Source: Syngnathus acus (Eukaryota; Chordata; Actinopteri; Syngnathiformes; Syngnathidae). Taken from it: a stretch of 64,000 bases of DNA. Location: NCBI RefSeq assembly GCF_901709675.1, contig NC_051094.1, positions 13,138,501 through 13,202,500 of the forward strand, in the 5' to 3' direction. Made by a program: the position numbers and the translations under genes. Positions 54,201 through 64,000 of this stretch are shown piece by piece. Position 1 is the first letter of the stretch; each line of letters starts with the position of its first letter. Below the pieces are notes generated by a model. The model made no database searches and had not been told where the DNA came from. It saw nothing but the letters and a program-made list of their open reading frames with translations.

Positions 54201-56215
54201 ACAACTCATGCAATTAGAAAGCCTTGACTTGACTTTCAGAATTTTTTTTGATGGCATATTGTACTACAACTATTTCCATTATGTTATTGATCACTACTGA
54301 GATTTGTCGATCTGGGCACATAATATTTACTAAAAATGTAATGTTTAAAAAATGACATAACATTTTCTAAAAATGTAATGTTTCAAAAATGAGTAAACAC
54401 TGTTTAGGCTAAAATTTAGATTTCAGGAAATCTAATTCACAAAATGATAGTATAATTCATCAAAGCTCAAAACTGGTTCCATTCAATGCAACATGTACAC
54501 AAAGCTAACGGCTCAAATGGGATGTGCGGATTTATGGAGAGCACTGCATGTGGGTATTAATAGCAAAAAAATTGATTTGCGTAATTTCAGGTTTGTCTAA
54601 AATAGACTTAAATGTTACCATCAACAACATAATGTTTTAAATAAGTCACCATTGCCACTATCAGCATTATTTTCCACAGAAGTGTCATACTTCCTCAAAT
54701 AAAAAGTCAAGTTACTTTGCTAATTTTTCAAAAGGGATGGATATATTTGCAATGAAAAGTTTTTCGAAATCTCTGACACTATTGACCATCGACTCTATCC
54801 ACAGATCTCAGGATGAGAAGCATGCTCAGGAGATCTCCAGTTTCCAAGAGGAGCTGGCTGAAGCCCATTCCCGCCTCCAAATCCTCCAGAAACAACTAGA
54901 TGAAGAGCTGTCAAACAAGCCCCTCACTAACCAAGAGGTAAGGAAACGATTTCATTGTTTGAATTATTTTAATATTATTGGGAGACTATTTTTTATTATC
55001 TGAAAGAAAAACAAAGTTTTGCAGTCTACGTTTTTTACAGTTATAAATACCTAAAGTTGACTATTGATGGAAACGTGTAGCGACTAATAACACATTGTCT
55101 CGTCCAACTTCCCTACAACTCACAGGTTGAGGACCTTAAGTGGGAGGTGGAACAAAGGCAGAGGGAGATTGAGGCTCAAAAGCAGCAATTGGAGATGATG
55201 GAGGAGTGTCAGCATAGGGAGCTGGACAACCTGCAGACAGCTTTGCAGGCAAGTATTTATTTAAATGAGAAATGTCAATTAAGTAACACGATAAAACAAT
55301 GGCAGGGAAAAGAGTTTGCAAAGCAGTAATTAATATCATGATCGGCACCTATTCTTTTTCAAGCGATTGGATTTATTTTAAGTCTGTCTGTCACAGAACA
55401 TAAAGATCGAGTTGGAGACCGTCCAGGAGGAGCTGAATGGTACAAGGAAGGACAAGTTTATGCTACAAGCTAAAGTGGGTGAGCTGAAGAACAGCATGAA
55501 GACCATTTTGCTACAAAACCAGCAGCTCAAACAGGACCTCAAACAGATCCGTCTAAGAAAGGTGATGCAGCCTTTTGCTTGACTTGGTTTCATTGGGTTC
55601 ATTTTGGTCAATGTCATTACTGGAATGAAGGATTCACTCGATGAAAGCATTTTTAGCATATAGTATTTAGCATATTAGCTGCATACTGTTTTGAGTTATT
55701 GGTTCTCTGCCGATGCAAATAATAATGACTAATACTCATTCATATCAAAATACTGGACTATACATAGAACAATAATGAACAATTGGAAAAATGTTGATTT
55801 TTGTTAGGATTTCAAATTGACAGAAGTGTGCACAAGTTAATCTCTTTGAAGATGAATTGCCATTAAATTATGACGTTGTTGGAACAGCAACGGATGGAGT
55901 TGAAGACTGAAGGGACCCCATCCAACCCAGTGACGCCGGTAAAGATCCCTGACTGCCCAGTGCCTGCCTCACTTCTTGATGAGTTACTGAAACCTTCAAC
56001 TTCGGTCAACAAAGAGCCGCTCAACAACTTGCACAACTGTTTGCGGCAGCTCAAGTAAGATGCTCTGTTGTACACTCGTACTGGGTTTCCCCAAAATCTT
56101 TGGGTCCATGGACCCCTTACAGCAGAGTAATTTTTCCAAGGACCCCATATCCTAACGCCATAATTTAAACCAAACAACCATGATTGTGTACCTCTAAATG
56201 CCATACCTGTAGATC

Positions 56216-56246
<31 letters not shown>

Positions 56247-56951
56247 TATATTGGCTGTGTTCCATGTCTCTCAATCCCAGGAACAAAAAGGAGCAAAATT
56301 TCCGCTTCAAACGCTTCAACTATTGAGGTGCAGTTGCCTGATTTTGTGAACTGCATTGACTATACGTATATGGAAACGGGCCACCGGGAACGCTGAGCAC
56401 GCCTTTGGTCTGCACATAGCATAACTTACCGTAATTTTCGGACTATAAGTCGCGGTTTTTTTCATAGTTTGGGTAGGGGGGCGACTTATACTCAGGAGCG
56501 ACTTATATACATATTTATGGTTTTTTTCACTTTTTTTGGGCATTTTATGGCTGGTACGACTTATACTCCGGTGCGACTTATAGTCCGAAAATTACGGTAA
56601 TAGCCCCCCCAGTTTGAAAACCACATGTCCAATTTATTGCAATATATTTTGCTCTAGTACACCTTTTTTTTTTTTAAATCTCCATTTAAGGTGTGAAATA
56701 CTGCTTCCAATGCTAGTCTGAATATGCTGTGATGTTTTTCTAATTTTTTTTTTGTCAGGGAGGAGATGGACAGCCTCCAAAAACAGATGGAGGAGCACAC
56801 AGTAACAGTGCATGAGTCAATGAGCTCATTGCCAAACACAGAGGAAGGACTGGCTCAACTGGGACTTGAAAACAACATATCTAATGCATGGAGCCCGCTG
56901 AGCAATACAGTGGTGGAAAATAACAACGAAGCGGAACAGCAGCAGTCCTAA
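45290..56951 (+). CDS. golga3: Golgin subfamily A member 3 (golgin-160)
   Basis: Twenty-three coding exons, phase-consistent: 45290-45410, 45798-46091, 46387-46499, 47041-47753, 47968-48076, 48413-48719, 48784-48986, 49064-49201, 50087-50248, 50451-50819, 51039-51116, 51640-51903, 51993-52087, 52337-52553, 52984-53127, 53245-53442, 53575-53691, 53804-53943, 54805-54937, 55126-55248, 55397-55561, 55888-56054, 56759-56951; 1520 aa, near the human 1498. Residues 1 to about 413 are a Ser-rich head (LSMPMQETDLC, EEQLKQYRVQRHKER, FSTLDPEL, AMTKEYSFLRTSVPRGPK, SDSSSYSSASTRGTY), which in the family directs Golgi targeting. About 415-1400 is continuous coiled coil. The tail has IPDCPVPASLLDELLKP and MDSLQKQMEEHTVTVHES. 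Golgin-160 is a cytosolic-face Golgi scaffold acting in trafficking, Golgi positioning and apoptosis signalling. ATG 45290 is followed by a second ATG two codons on. Exon 2 has an Ala tract coded by GCT repeats. The donor at 55249 is GC. Confidence 0.96.
45847..45875 (+). repeat. golga3: GCT trinucleotide repeat in golga3 coding exon
   Basis: Short GCT array, interrupted by ACT, encodes an alanine run (AAATAAAAA) in the golgin head. It stays in frame, so length change would only alter the alanine count. Confidence 0.85.
46857..46917 (+). repeat. Fragment of a common fish repeat (aaagtc/ctttattgtc)
   Basis: aatcaaagtcaaagtcaaag followed by tcagctttattgtcaat and tatgtcaagacac is a recognisable dispersed sequence in fish genomes. 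Only about 60 bp remains, in the golga3 intron before exon 47041-47753. Confidence 0.55.
47741..47935 (+). repeat. Tandem duplication across a golga3 splice donor
   Basis: Copy 1 starts gcttctccagcaggtatt at 47741 and copy 2 starts with the same bases at 47853; both continue with gatgacatg, aattaaaaccagttaaaa and agcagcttttt. The unit is about 112 bp with small deletions in copy 2. The duplicated part includes the last 13 bases of exon 47041-47753 and its donor. Confidence 0.85.
51495..51620 (+). repeat. 54-bp direct duplication before a golga3 exon
   Basis: Identical 54-bp copies at 51495-51548 and 51567-51620 (ctgaattgaaaaatgataga ... gatgaacaatattac), period 72 bp. The second copy ends 20 bp before the exon at 51640, close to where the branch point should lie. 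Recent origin is likely because no mismatch is seen. Confidence 0.9.
56217..56245 (+). repeat. Poly-T run
   Basis: About 27 T in the last golga3 intron. Confidence 0.85.
56427..56600 (+). mobile_element. 174-bp MITE with near-perfect inverted ends
   Basis: Begins ttaccgtaattttcggacta and ends tagtccgaaaattacggtaa, which are exact inverted copies over 20 bp. Inside are further gcgacttatactc-type subrepeats. It has no ORF and inserted in the last golga3 intron. A fragment of a related end lies at 3184-3206. Confidence 0.85.
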
Positions 56952-58350
56952 AAGCAACTTTTTTCAGACCATGACGACAGTGGAGTTTTATCCACAAAGG
57001 TGTTGTTAAGTCAATTTTTCCGTTTTTCTTTTAAACAACGGCTGTCAACATTTGGCATTTTTCTCCTATCATCACAGGTGTGCTTTTGCAGAGTAAAAAC
57101 GTAAATCAGAGCTTTTTTCATTTTGCTCTTTTATTATTTGACCTTTGTTTATACTGTTATGCCCTTGTGATATTTATTGAGCGTTAAAGAATTAGAGATG
57201 AACCACACCATTACAAATCCTAACCTTATCATTTGTTGAATCGGATGGAGCATTTATCCAGGCACGTTTAATATAATAATATAAGCTGTTCAGGTTTTCG
57301 GTATGCTTCACCTTCAAATTTGTAATTAGTAGCTTTGATGATTGATTGACCATATGTAAAAAGATGTAAGCCACACTGGCTAAGACATGTTCTTCCATAT
57401 CTTTGTGCCTGTACTTGGCTGATGTCATTCATTCAGGATTTAATTAACATAGTTACGCGAGTCCTTGACAGGTAAGTGTCTTGTCATAAGGTCATGCACA
57501 CTAAACTTTTTTATTGCCTTTGTTAAAATGCAGTAGGTCTTCATTTTTATTGTAACCATTTGACCGCAGGTTCTTGGAGTCTCGGTTATGTATGAAGGGG
57601 TCTTGTCGAGCATGAACTGTCATAATTTGTGTGTGTGGGTATTTACATAATCTTACTATACTGTCATGGAATCTGGTTAAATTAGTATCTTATTTTGCTG
57701 AGGGTATGTGCAAGATGTAATATATTTTCAGTGTGTAAATCTGAAAGTATGCAGGGCACTTTTAACCGACAGCATGCCCATTGATAAAAATGTAACTGAA
57801 AGAAAGCAAGTAATGTTGCAACATAGTTACCACTAAAGGCAGGTGTCTCCATGTTATTTTATTTGTATACTGTACATGTTGATGGAAGGTGACTACAGTA
57901 TCACATACTAATCTTGTGTGAATACTGGGTTAATTGTTTCCAGACGTTAATATATTTTTTTCTTTTTGTATGATTGTAAATTGATCATAAATGTTCAATA
58001 TTGTAAAGGAAATACAAGTTACGGGAAACAATGTTTCCTGGCATTTTATCCTATTTCTAATACTAACCGTGTTAGAATTCTGCAGTAGTTTATGCTGCCA
58101 CACAATGGGGGAGGGTTATGTTCCTGTAGTTGGTGGGTAAGTACTTTAAGATGTTCTTTCTGTATGCTTGTTTAATTGAAAGGGAATGGCTCAAAATTCA
58201 ACACAACTACTGTTTTGAATCTTTCAAACTTACTAATTTTTCTATAAAAATTACTGAGACTGTCTGTTGGAATGTTATTATAATAGGACAATTACCTTGC
58301 CGTAACGTTTTATATTCGGAATTTTGAATAAATGTTCCACGTATGTCATT
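56952..58350 (+). other. golga3: golga3 3' UTR
   Basis: AT-rich and non-coding after the stop at 56949-56951. The first AATAAA is at 58327-58332, giving a 3' UTR of about 1.4 kb. No other gene is seen. Confidence 0.55.
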
Positions 58351-58356
58351 ATTTCT

Positions 58357-58490
58357 GTTCAGGCACCATGTTGGGCGACAGTGGGTCCTCGGTGTCTGAA
58401 TTTTGAATATGTTAGGCATTTTTGTTCAGGCACCACGTTGGTCAACAGTGGGTCCTCTGTGTCTGTATTTTGAAACCATCTGGTCGCGGA
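58357..58490 (+). repeat. 77-bp-period tandem duplication between golga3 and ankle2
   Basis: gttcaggcaccatgttgggc ... cagtgggtcctc at 58357 recurs, diverged, as gttcaggcaccacgttggtc ... cagtgggtcctc at 58434. It lies just downstream of the golga3 polyadenylation signal and upstream of the ankle2 promoter region. Confidence 0.75.
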
Positions 58491-58599
58491 GAGGAGGAGG
58501 TGGTGCGCGTGGTTATTTTTTTTATTTTTTGGGGGGCGGTCACTTTCACATTAATTTAAATGTGTTTTGTTTTTAACGTAGAACAAAAACTGCACTAGA

Positions 58600-58782
58600 A
58601 AATAACTACGGATGAACGCGGACCTCGAGGAGAATTTTATGTCGCATTGAGGCTAACGTTAGCAGAAAGGCACGCCTCAGAAAGCACACGTAACTGTGAT
58701 CGTTTTAAGTCTTATTCTGGCAGTCAACTTCAGGGGCAAACTATTTACAGTATGTCTTTTGGAATGTTCTGAGAAATGTCAG
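58600..58782 (+). other. ankle2: ankle2 5' non-coding exon
   Basis: The sequence ends gttctgagaaatgtcag before gtaggtac, a good donor, and sits in CpG-containing DNA. The next plus-strand acceptor leads to the ankle2 start exon (ttttccag at 61051-61058). All ATGs in it open short frames. The left edge is a guess. Confidence 0.5.
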
Positions 58783-60560
58783 GTAGGTACCTGTCTTGCG
58801 TTTCAGCTCTTGAATGTTTACTTGTGTACTGCTTTGTAAATGCTGTACACTCTGAAAGTTGGGAGATGGATTGATTTTGACGTATTGAACAATAAACACA
58901 TTACACAAAAGCTTACATTTTTTAGAGAAGGAAAATAAAAGCTATCATAAGATATTTAGACGTTCAAATGGAGTGGGGGAAAGTACAATTAACTTATACA
59001 GCACCATCCCCGATTTTTACTGTACAATCGTTTACGGTTTTTGATACGTGCTCTACTTATGAGCGTTTCATCGTGTTTCAATTAATTTAGTGTAAGGACG
59101 AAAATATCACTGAAAAAAACAGAAACTAAATGCCAGTATATTCGCTACTATGGACTCTAAATACCATACATAATTACGGTAACATTGTTTAAATGACCTC
59201 TTGTTAATGTAAATAGAGTATATATCTTTTCAAAATCCAAACGATAGGGAACGCAACATTAGTACTGTTGAAACTGAGCATGCGCAAAGTACGTTGTAAA
59301 CAATGAGACGAGACTATCAGACCGTCCTCAGCTTTGTGTCTGTCCACCACTTTGTGTATAAAACTAACGAGGACTTCCTAAAGCTCATCGTAAAATGCAA
59401 AACACGTTGCTCTGTGAGTATGAGTACTCGTTTGTTCAAAGATGTCAACAGATGCACTTTCGGTTTTATCGCCATCATCACTCCGAAGACGTATCAAATT
59501 TGGACGTTGCAGCCTGAGAAGCCTCAAATGACAGTTGGGTGTGACAGCATGCGACGAATAGACTAATCCATCCGTTTATTGCAACAAATCTGTGTTTGTG
59601 TATAAAATTATGTAATGCACACATATTGATAGTCTCCCCAGATTGGTCACGTTTTTGCTTTTTTTGACCAGAATTTCATCAGAGCCGATTCTACTATGCT
59701 AGCCAAGCTCACTACCCGGCTGCAAACGTGCTAGCGCAGGCTAGCTGGACGTGGTGCTTTTTTTTTTTTTTTTTTTTATCGATAATAGGTTGAATATATC
59801 AGAAGGTTGAAAGTGTCTTAACGCCTCTGTTAGGGAGTGATAGTAATGACAGAAAAGCAGATAAGCACTTTGCTAAGAGTGTGAACGATATGTAAGTGCA
59901 CAGTTAGGTGGCAAACCTGAACTAGTATATGGCTGTAGAAAATTGATAGCAATTGTTATGCAAACTTCCAGTTTTATGCTGTATTGAACTCATATTCAAA
60001 CTTCCAGTTTATTTGTAATTGCTGTATTCAAATCAGATTTTATCCTGGTCAAATTTGAGTTTTCTTTTGATTCTCTCTTTTTATGATTATGGTAGTGTTA
60101 TGAGTAATAATGTAGATTGTGTGTCTGGCAGTGAAACCTTGGTTGTAATCGAGACGGGACCAGATAAGAAAGATTGCTTAAATCCGCTTCCCTTTTCGAC
60201 AAGTCATGTAAAACAAAATGTGAAATGAAGTTGTAATAAGTGTGTCGTACTTCCCGAAACAAACAAAATCAAATCAAAATCCAAAAATATAATGTGCTTA
60301 TGTTTATAAAATTCTCTATTTGCTGTTAATTGCTGTGGGACTAACTGATATGTTTGGAGCCTGACTAACTCTCACCGAAATTCATAGACGCTGTTGAAAA
60401 AGTTACCAAAATGCTTTTTTCTTAGCTTCTGTGCAATTGGTGTCAAGAATCATTTAAACTTGCTCGTATGAAACCTCGTGTGTTGCTAAAGTAAAAAGTC
60501 AGTTCGGAAGGTGCATACTCATTGCATGTGTGCTGCTAGAATTATCAAGCCTTTAGGAAC

Positions 60561-60630
60561 TACACTACCGTTCAAAAGTTTGGGGTCACAAAATTGTTTG
60601 GGTGACCCCAAACCTTTGAACGGTAGTGTA
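60561..60630. repeat. Hairpin repeat, left copy
   Basis: A 70-bp near-palindrome. It begins tacactaccgttcaaaagtt and ends tttgaacggtagtgta, able to form a long hairpin. This CTACCGTTCAAAAGTTTGGGGTC sequence family is widespread in fish and behaves like a MITE end. Confidence 0.85.
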
Positions 60631-60794
60631 AATATTATTATAATAAAATATTATGAATTAAATATTATAAATTATATCTTATATTTGTATAAGATTATAT
60701 ATAATCTATGAATATAAGTATACAGATATATTATAAGATTTTTTACACAGAAGATTATATATATAATCTATAAATAATTATCTAAATAAATATA

Positions 60795-60864
60795 TACACT
60801 ACCGTTCAAAAGTTCGGGGTCACCCAAACAATTTTGTGACCCCAAACTTTTGAACGGTAGTGTA
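60795..60864. repeat. Hairpin repeat, right copy (inverted)
   Basis: 70 bp, the reverse complement of the copy at 60561-60630 with only two differences. The 164 bp between the two is very AT-rich and contains its own small inverted repeats (aagattatatataatctat-like). Confidence 0.85.
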
Positions 60865-61069
60865 TTTCTTAAGTCATAGCCCTGCATGTGTTTGCGAGCT
60901 AGAATTCAACTTCTTGGCTGAATTTTCTGGTGTGCAATTTAGTGATTATTTTGTGGAAAGTGCACATAGTCATTTGTATTGTTTATTGGTTGGATTTACA
61001 AATCAAGATACATTTATTGCTGTTATTGATTGCTGTTTACTTGTCATGTGTTTTCCAGGGGGCTGAAGC

Positions 61070-63424
61070 ATGGACGCAGTTTTAACCAGGCTGAAGGGCC
61101 TAACAGCGGATGAACTACGCGAGGAATTTGCCCGGGCAGGCCTGAAGTGCGTCGCCATCACGGCCTCAACCCGATCTATCCTTGAAAAGAAGTTGGCGCG
61201 CAAGCTCCTTGAGTCAGCCAGTGATACCACTGAAACGGGCAAGAGTTCCTCTGCAAGGGATGCAGACGACGTGACTTCAGCAGCTGACCGTGACAAACCT
61301 CAACCGTGTGCCAAGACAACTGTTGCAGCAAGCGGCAGCCCAAATGAGGAACTGGACTTTGGTTATGGTGTGGGGCTCAACCCGCCAGAGGAAGAGGAGA
61401 TCTCTAACTCTCAATCCAAGATGAAAACGCCTTCAAAAGCAGCACAAGTATCCCCAACCTATTATTATGGAGTATGTCCTCCAATATGGGAGGACATGTC
61501 ACGAAAAGGTAAGAAAGCCTTGCTTTTTGGTTTTTGTAGACAATTGCGGCTTGTCCCATATTAGTGTCCTATTGTTTCACTCTGTCATCTTCGCCATACA
61601 TTTTTTCACCTGTGTTGTCTATGTCCAACCTTCCCATTTGGACACTTCCTTGTTGCACAATTACTAAATGTATTTAGTGTTTTGGAGAAGCGGCCTCACG
61701 ACCAGTCCCATTTAAAGCTAATCACAATGCCTCTTCATGTTACCTCGGTGCACCTCAACACGTGTGTTAGTTACGAGAATGTGCTTCCAAGCGTTGACGT
61801 ACTCTCTCTTTGAGCATTAGTATTTGTGCCACTCTCCCATAAGATGTCCGTGTCAATGTTTATATTTTTCTAAAACTCTGTTTTGTTTAGTGTCAGGACA
61901 ACCAGTTGACATTCAAGAACGACTTCACATATAGCTGAAATACACATGCCAATAAATAAGTACTCATGCTGATTATGGTTTGCCCATAGAAAGAGGACAG
62001 GTGTATGCAGATAAGAAAGATGCCCTTCAAGCTGTAAAGGCGATGAAGGGATCACGTTTTAAACCCTTTTCCAACCGTGAGGATGCTGAGAAGTTTGCCA
62101 AGGGAATCTGTGACTATTTCCCCTTTCTCAACAAATCCATGGCATGCGTATCTCCTGTTGAACCAGGCCAAATCATCAGCAAAGGTACAGTCTGTAAATC
62201 AGTATTTGGCTGAATGCTTTGTAGAATTGCAAATCAAACCAAAGTGTCAAGCAGAAGTTTCACTGTCTAGTTTTGCTGAATTTCTGTGAATTCCAAATAA
62301 CCTTTCTATTGCTGCTTTGTTTGGCCCTCTGTTCACATTAGTAATATAAATTGGTTTTATTTAAAGGCAATAATTAATCCGTGAACCCAGATTTACTGGT
62401 TGTTTAATCTAGCAGCTAAGGAGTGCTGGCCTCTCACTCAGTTGTCTTTCTCCACACACAAGACACGATGGAGGTGGATACCATTAGCAGGGAACGGGCC
62501 AACACTTTCAAGTGCCCACGCACCCAGGACCTTACGGCCAAGTTGAGGAAAGCCGTGGAAGAGGGAGATGAGAAGGAGTTTCAAGCTAGTGTCTGGGGCA
62601 ACCCGCGCTATCTCATTGGCTCAGGGGATAACCCCACTATTGTTCAGGTGAGTTGTGCCCATATGAAACTCGTTATTTTCAACCTAATCTGTTTACCAAC
62701 ACTTTCTGGAATGTCTGTAAATTTTGTGGTTCACTGAAAATGAAGCTCACAGCCATGCTTTCTTGGATCTTGTTTTGTGCAACAAGAGCCATTGCCAAAC
62801 TGTTAGAATATGTTTAGTTACAATCAAAGTGTCTCGGTAAATTGAAAAATAAAGATTACCGGTATCCCAAGATTCGTTGTCCTTGTTGCATATCGAGTGG
62901 TTAAATTCCCGTTGAATGAGGCTAGGTAAATGCTGTTTTAGATTAGGCACTTCATTGTTTAGAAGAGTCAAAATAATCACCTTCAGAGCATTTGATTGTA
63001 ATGTGTGCTCAGGAGGGCTGCAGGTACAACGTAATGCATGTGGCGGCCAAGCAGAACCAAGCGGGCATTGCCCAACTTCTCCTGGATACTTTAGAGGACC
63101 CAGCGTTCATGCGTCTCATGTACCCCGATGACCAAGAAGAGACACTGCAGAAGCGCATTCGTTACATTGTCGATCTTTACCTCAACACTCCGGATAAGGC
63201 GGTAGGTTTTTTTTTTCTCTCAGCCTATCAAAAAACAAAGAAGATCACAGAATTTGTTTCTGCCTGTGCTCACACTGTATTGTGCTGTATGCCTATGTCA
63301 GGGTTGTGAAACGCCGCTCCACTTTGCCTGCAAGTTTGGATGTCCAGATGTTGTCAACGTGCTGTGCACGCATCCTGACACAGATAAGAACTGCAAGAAC
63401 AGTGACAACCAGAAGCCTTGTGAT
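61070..63424 (+). CDS. ankle2: ANKLE2, LEM-domain and ankyrin-repeat protein, 5' part
   Basis: Five exons: 61070-61508, 61990-62184, 62463-62647, 63013-63201, 63302-63424, phase-consistent; 377 residues, continuing past the window. Residues 1-45 are a LEM domain ([29 protein letters not shown]). Then come [20 protein letters not shown], an alpha/beta module ([35 protein letters not shown]), [37 protein letters not shown] and ankyrin repeats ([38 protein letters not shown]). ANKLE2 promotes reassembly of the nuclear envelope by driving BAF dephosphorylation at mitotic exit (VRK1 inhibition, PP2A). Human ANKLE2 has an N-terminal membrane segment before the LEM domain; here a TGA at 61064-61066 is in frame two codons upstream of this ATG, so this start makes a form without it. 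Confidence 0.93.
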
Positions 63425-64000
63425 GTATGTGACTATTCAGAATTGTATTCCCTGCTGGTTTTAGTCACAAGCCAACAGAATAGGTAGACATACAAAGTAC
63501 ACGGGATTTCAGCGAATCCTTAAAAACTCTTAAACGGCACTGAATCCAGGAATTTAAAAACAAGGTCTTTAGTGGCATTTTTCAAATGTCTTCAATGGTA
63601 ACATGTTAAGTATGATTTTACGATTGCAAGTACTTTCAAACTTCTAAAATAAATTAACCTTCCTTTACCGAATGACTCGAGGCAAAATCTTGATAGCAAA
63701 ACCACCAAAATAATGATGAGGTTTTAGTCTGGATTGAAGAGTAGATGCATGTAATTTATGTGCAGTTTGGGACATCGCGTCTCTGGCCATGTTGTAGTAC
63801 TGGGCCATTGGAATTAGATTTTTTTTTAAAGAAGAATTGCAACACTAATTGAGTTTTTGTGCATGTTTAGACCCTTATCTGTGGTCCTTTCTGAAGGTAC
63901 AATGCCATGCAAACGTTTTTGGGTCAAAACTTCAGAGCTTTGTGTTTTAGTATGATCTTTCAGTCTTAACACTGTTCTGGAGGTAGATCTGGTTAGCCCG
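63425..64000 (+). other. ankle2: ankle2 intron
   Basis: Starts with donor gtatgtga at 63425. No further ankle2 exon is recognised before the window ends; the next expected segment continues the ankyrin region. Confidence 0.7.

Larger units (their letters stand above)
58783..61058 (+). other. ankle2: ankle2 intron 1
   Basis: 2.3 kb with no supported coding exon. It holds a poly-T run at about 59758-59777 and, near 59950-60020, a partial direct repeat (caaacttccagtttta ... ctgtatt). 60561-60864 carries a mirrored pair of hairpin repeats. Confidence 0.5.

Overview
The window is nuclear DNA of a bony fish. Genes are split into many short exons with canonical GT-AG junctions (one GC-AG exception), introns are compact, tetranucleotide arrays of the GGAT/CCAT type are frequent, and several short repeats look like families common in teleost genomes. 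Nothing points to a named species. Gene names below rest on protein similarity recognised by eye and on gene order; no database search was run.

Four plus-strand genes and one minus-strand gene are supported by phase-consistent exon chains. (1) The 3' end of an AUTS2-family gene, best called fbrsl1, codes in 1221-5204 with a 3' UTR to about 6330. (2) About 10 kb without a gene (6331-16600) holds microsatellites, retroelement tails, a possible hAT-like remnant and complex stretches that could be regulatory. (3) A complete chfr gene (16632-23304; 16 coding exons, 658 aa) carries FHA, RING and C-terminal PBZ zinc-finger motifs. (4) A complete but unnamed minus-strand gene (43350 down to 26127; 6 exons, about 673 aa) encodes a type I membrane protein with a CUB domain split by a long Ser/Thr/acidic insertion. 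(5) A complete golga3 gene (45290-56951; 23 coding exons, 1520 aa) encodes a Golgi coiled-coil protein. (6) The 5' part of ankle2 (first five coding exons, 61070-63424) encodes a LEM domain, an alpha/beta module and the start of ankyrin repeats, and runs off the right edge.

fbrsl1, chfr, golga3 and ankle2 correspond to the human 12q24.33 neighbourhood, where CHFR, GOLGA3 and ANKLE2 are consecutive and codirectional. The fish order chfr - CUB gene - golga3 - ankle2 keeps that relation but has the CUB membrane gene between chfr and golga3. The chfr and CUB genes converge (about 23.3-25.5 kb). The CUB gene and golga3 diverge from a shared upstream region of about 1.2 kb (43.35-44.6 kb).

The genes do not form one pathway. 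They are an AUTS2-like chromatin factor, a mitotic checkpoint ubiquitin ligase, a putative receptor-like membrane protein, a golgin and a nuclear-envelope/ER LEM protein. The most distinctive signals are the interrupted CUB domain with two micro-exons in its juxtamembrane region, a candidate alternative exon in that gene, a GC-AG intron in golga3, a tandem duplication that copied a golga3 splice donor, a four-codon uORF next to the ankle2 start, a hAT-type MITE with an exact 8-bp target-site duplication, a mirrored pair of hairpin repeats before ankle2, and motif matches to PBX-MEIS and CTCF sites in gene-free DNA.
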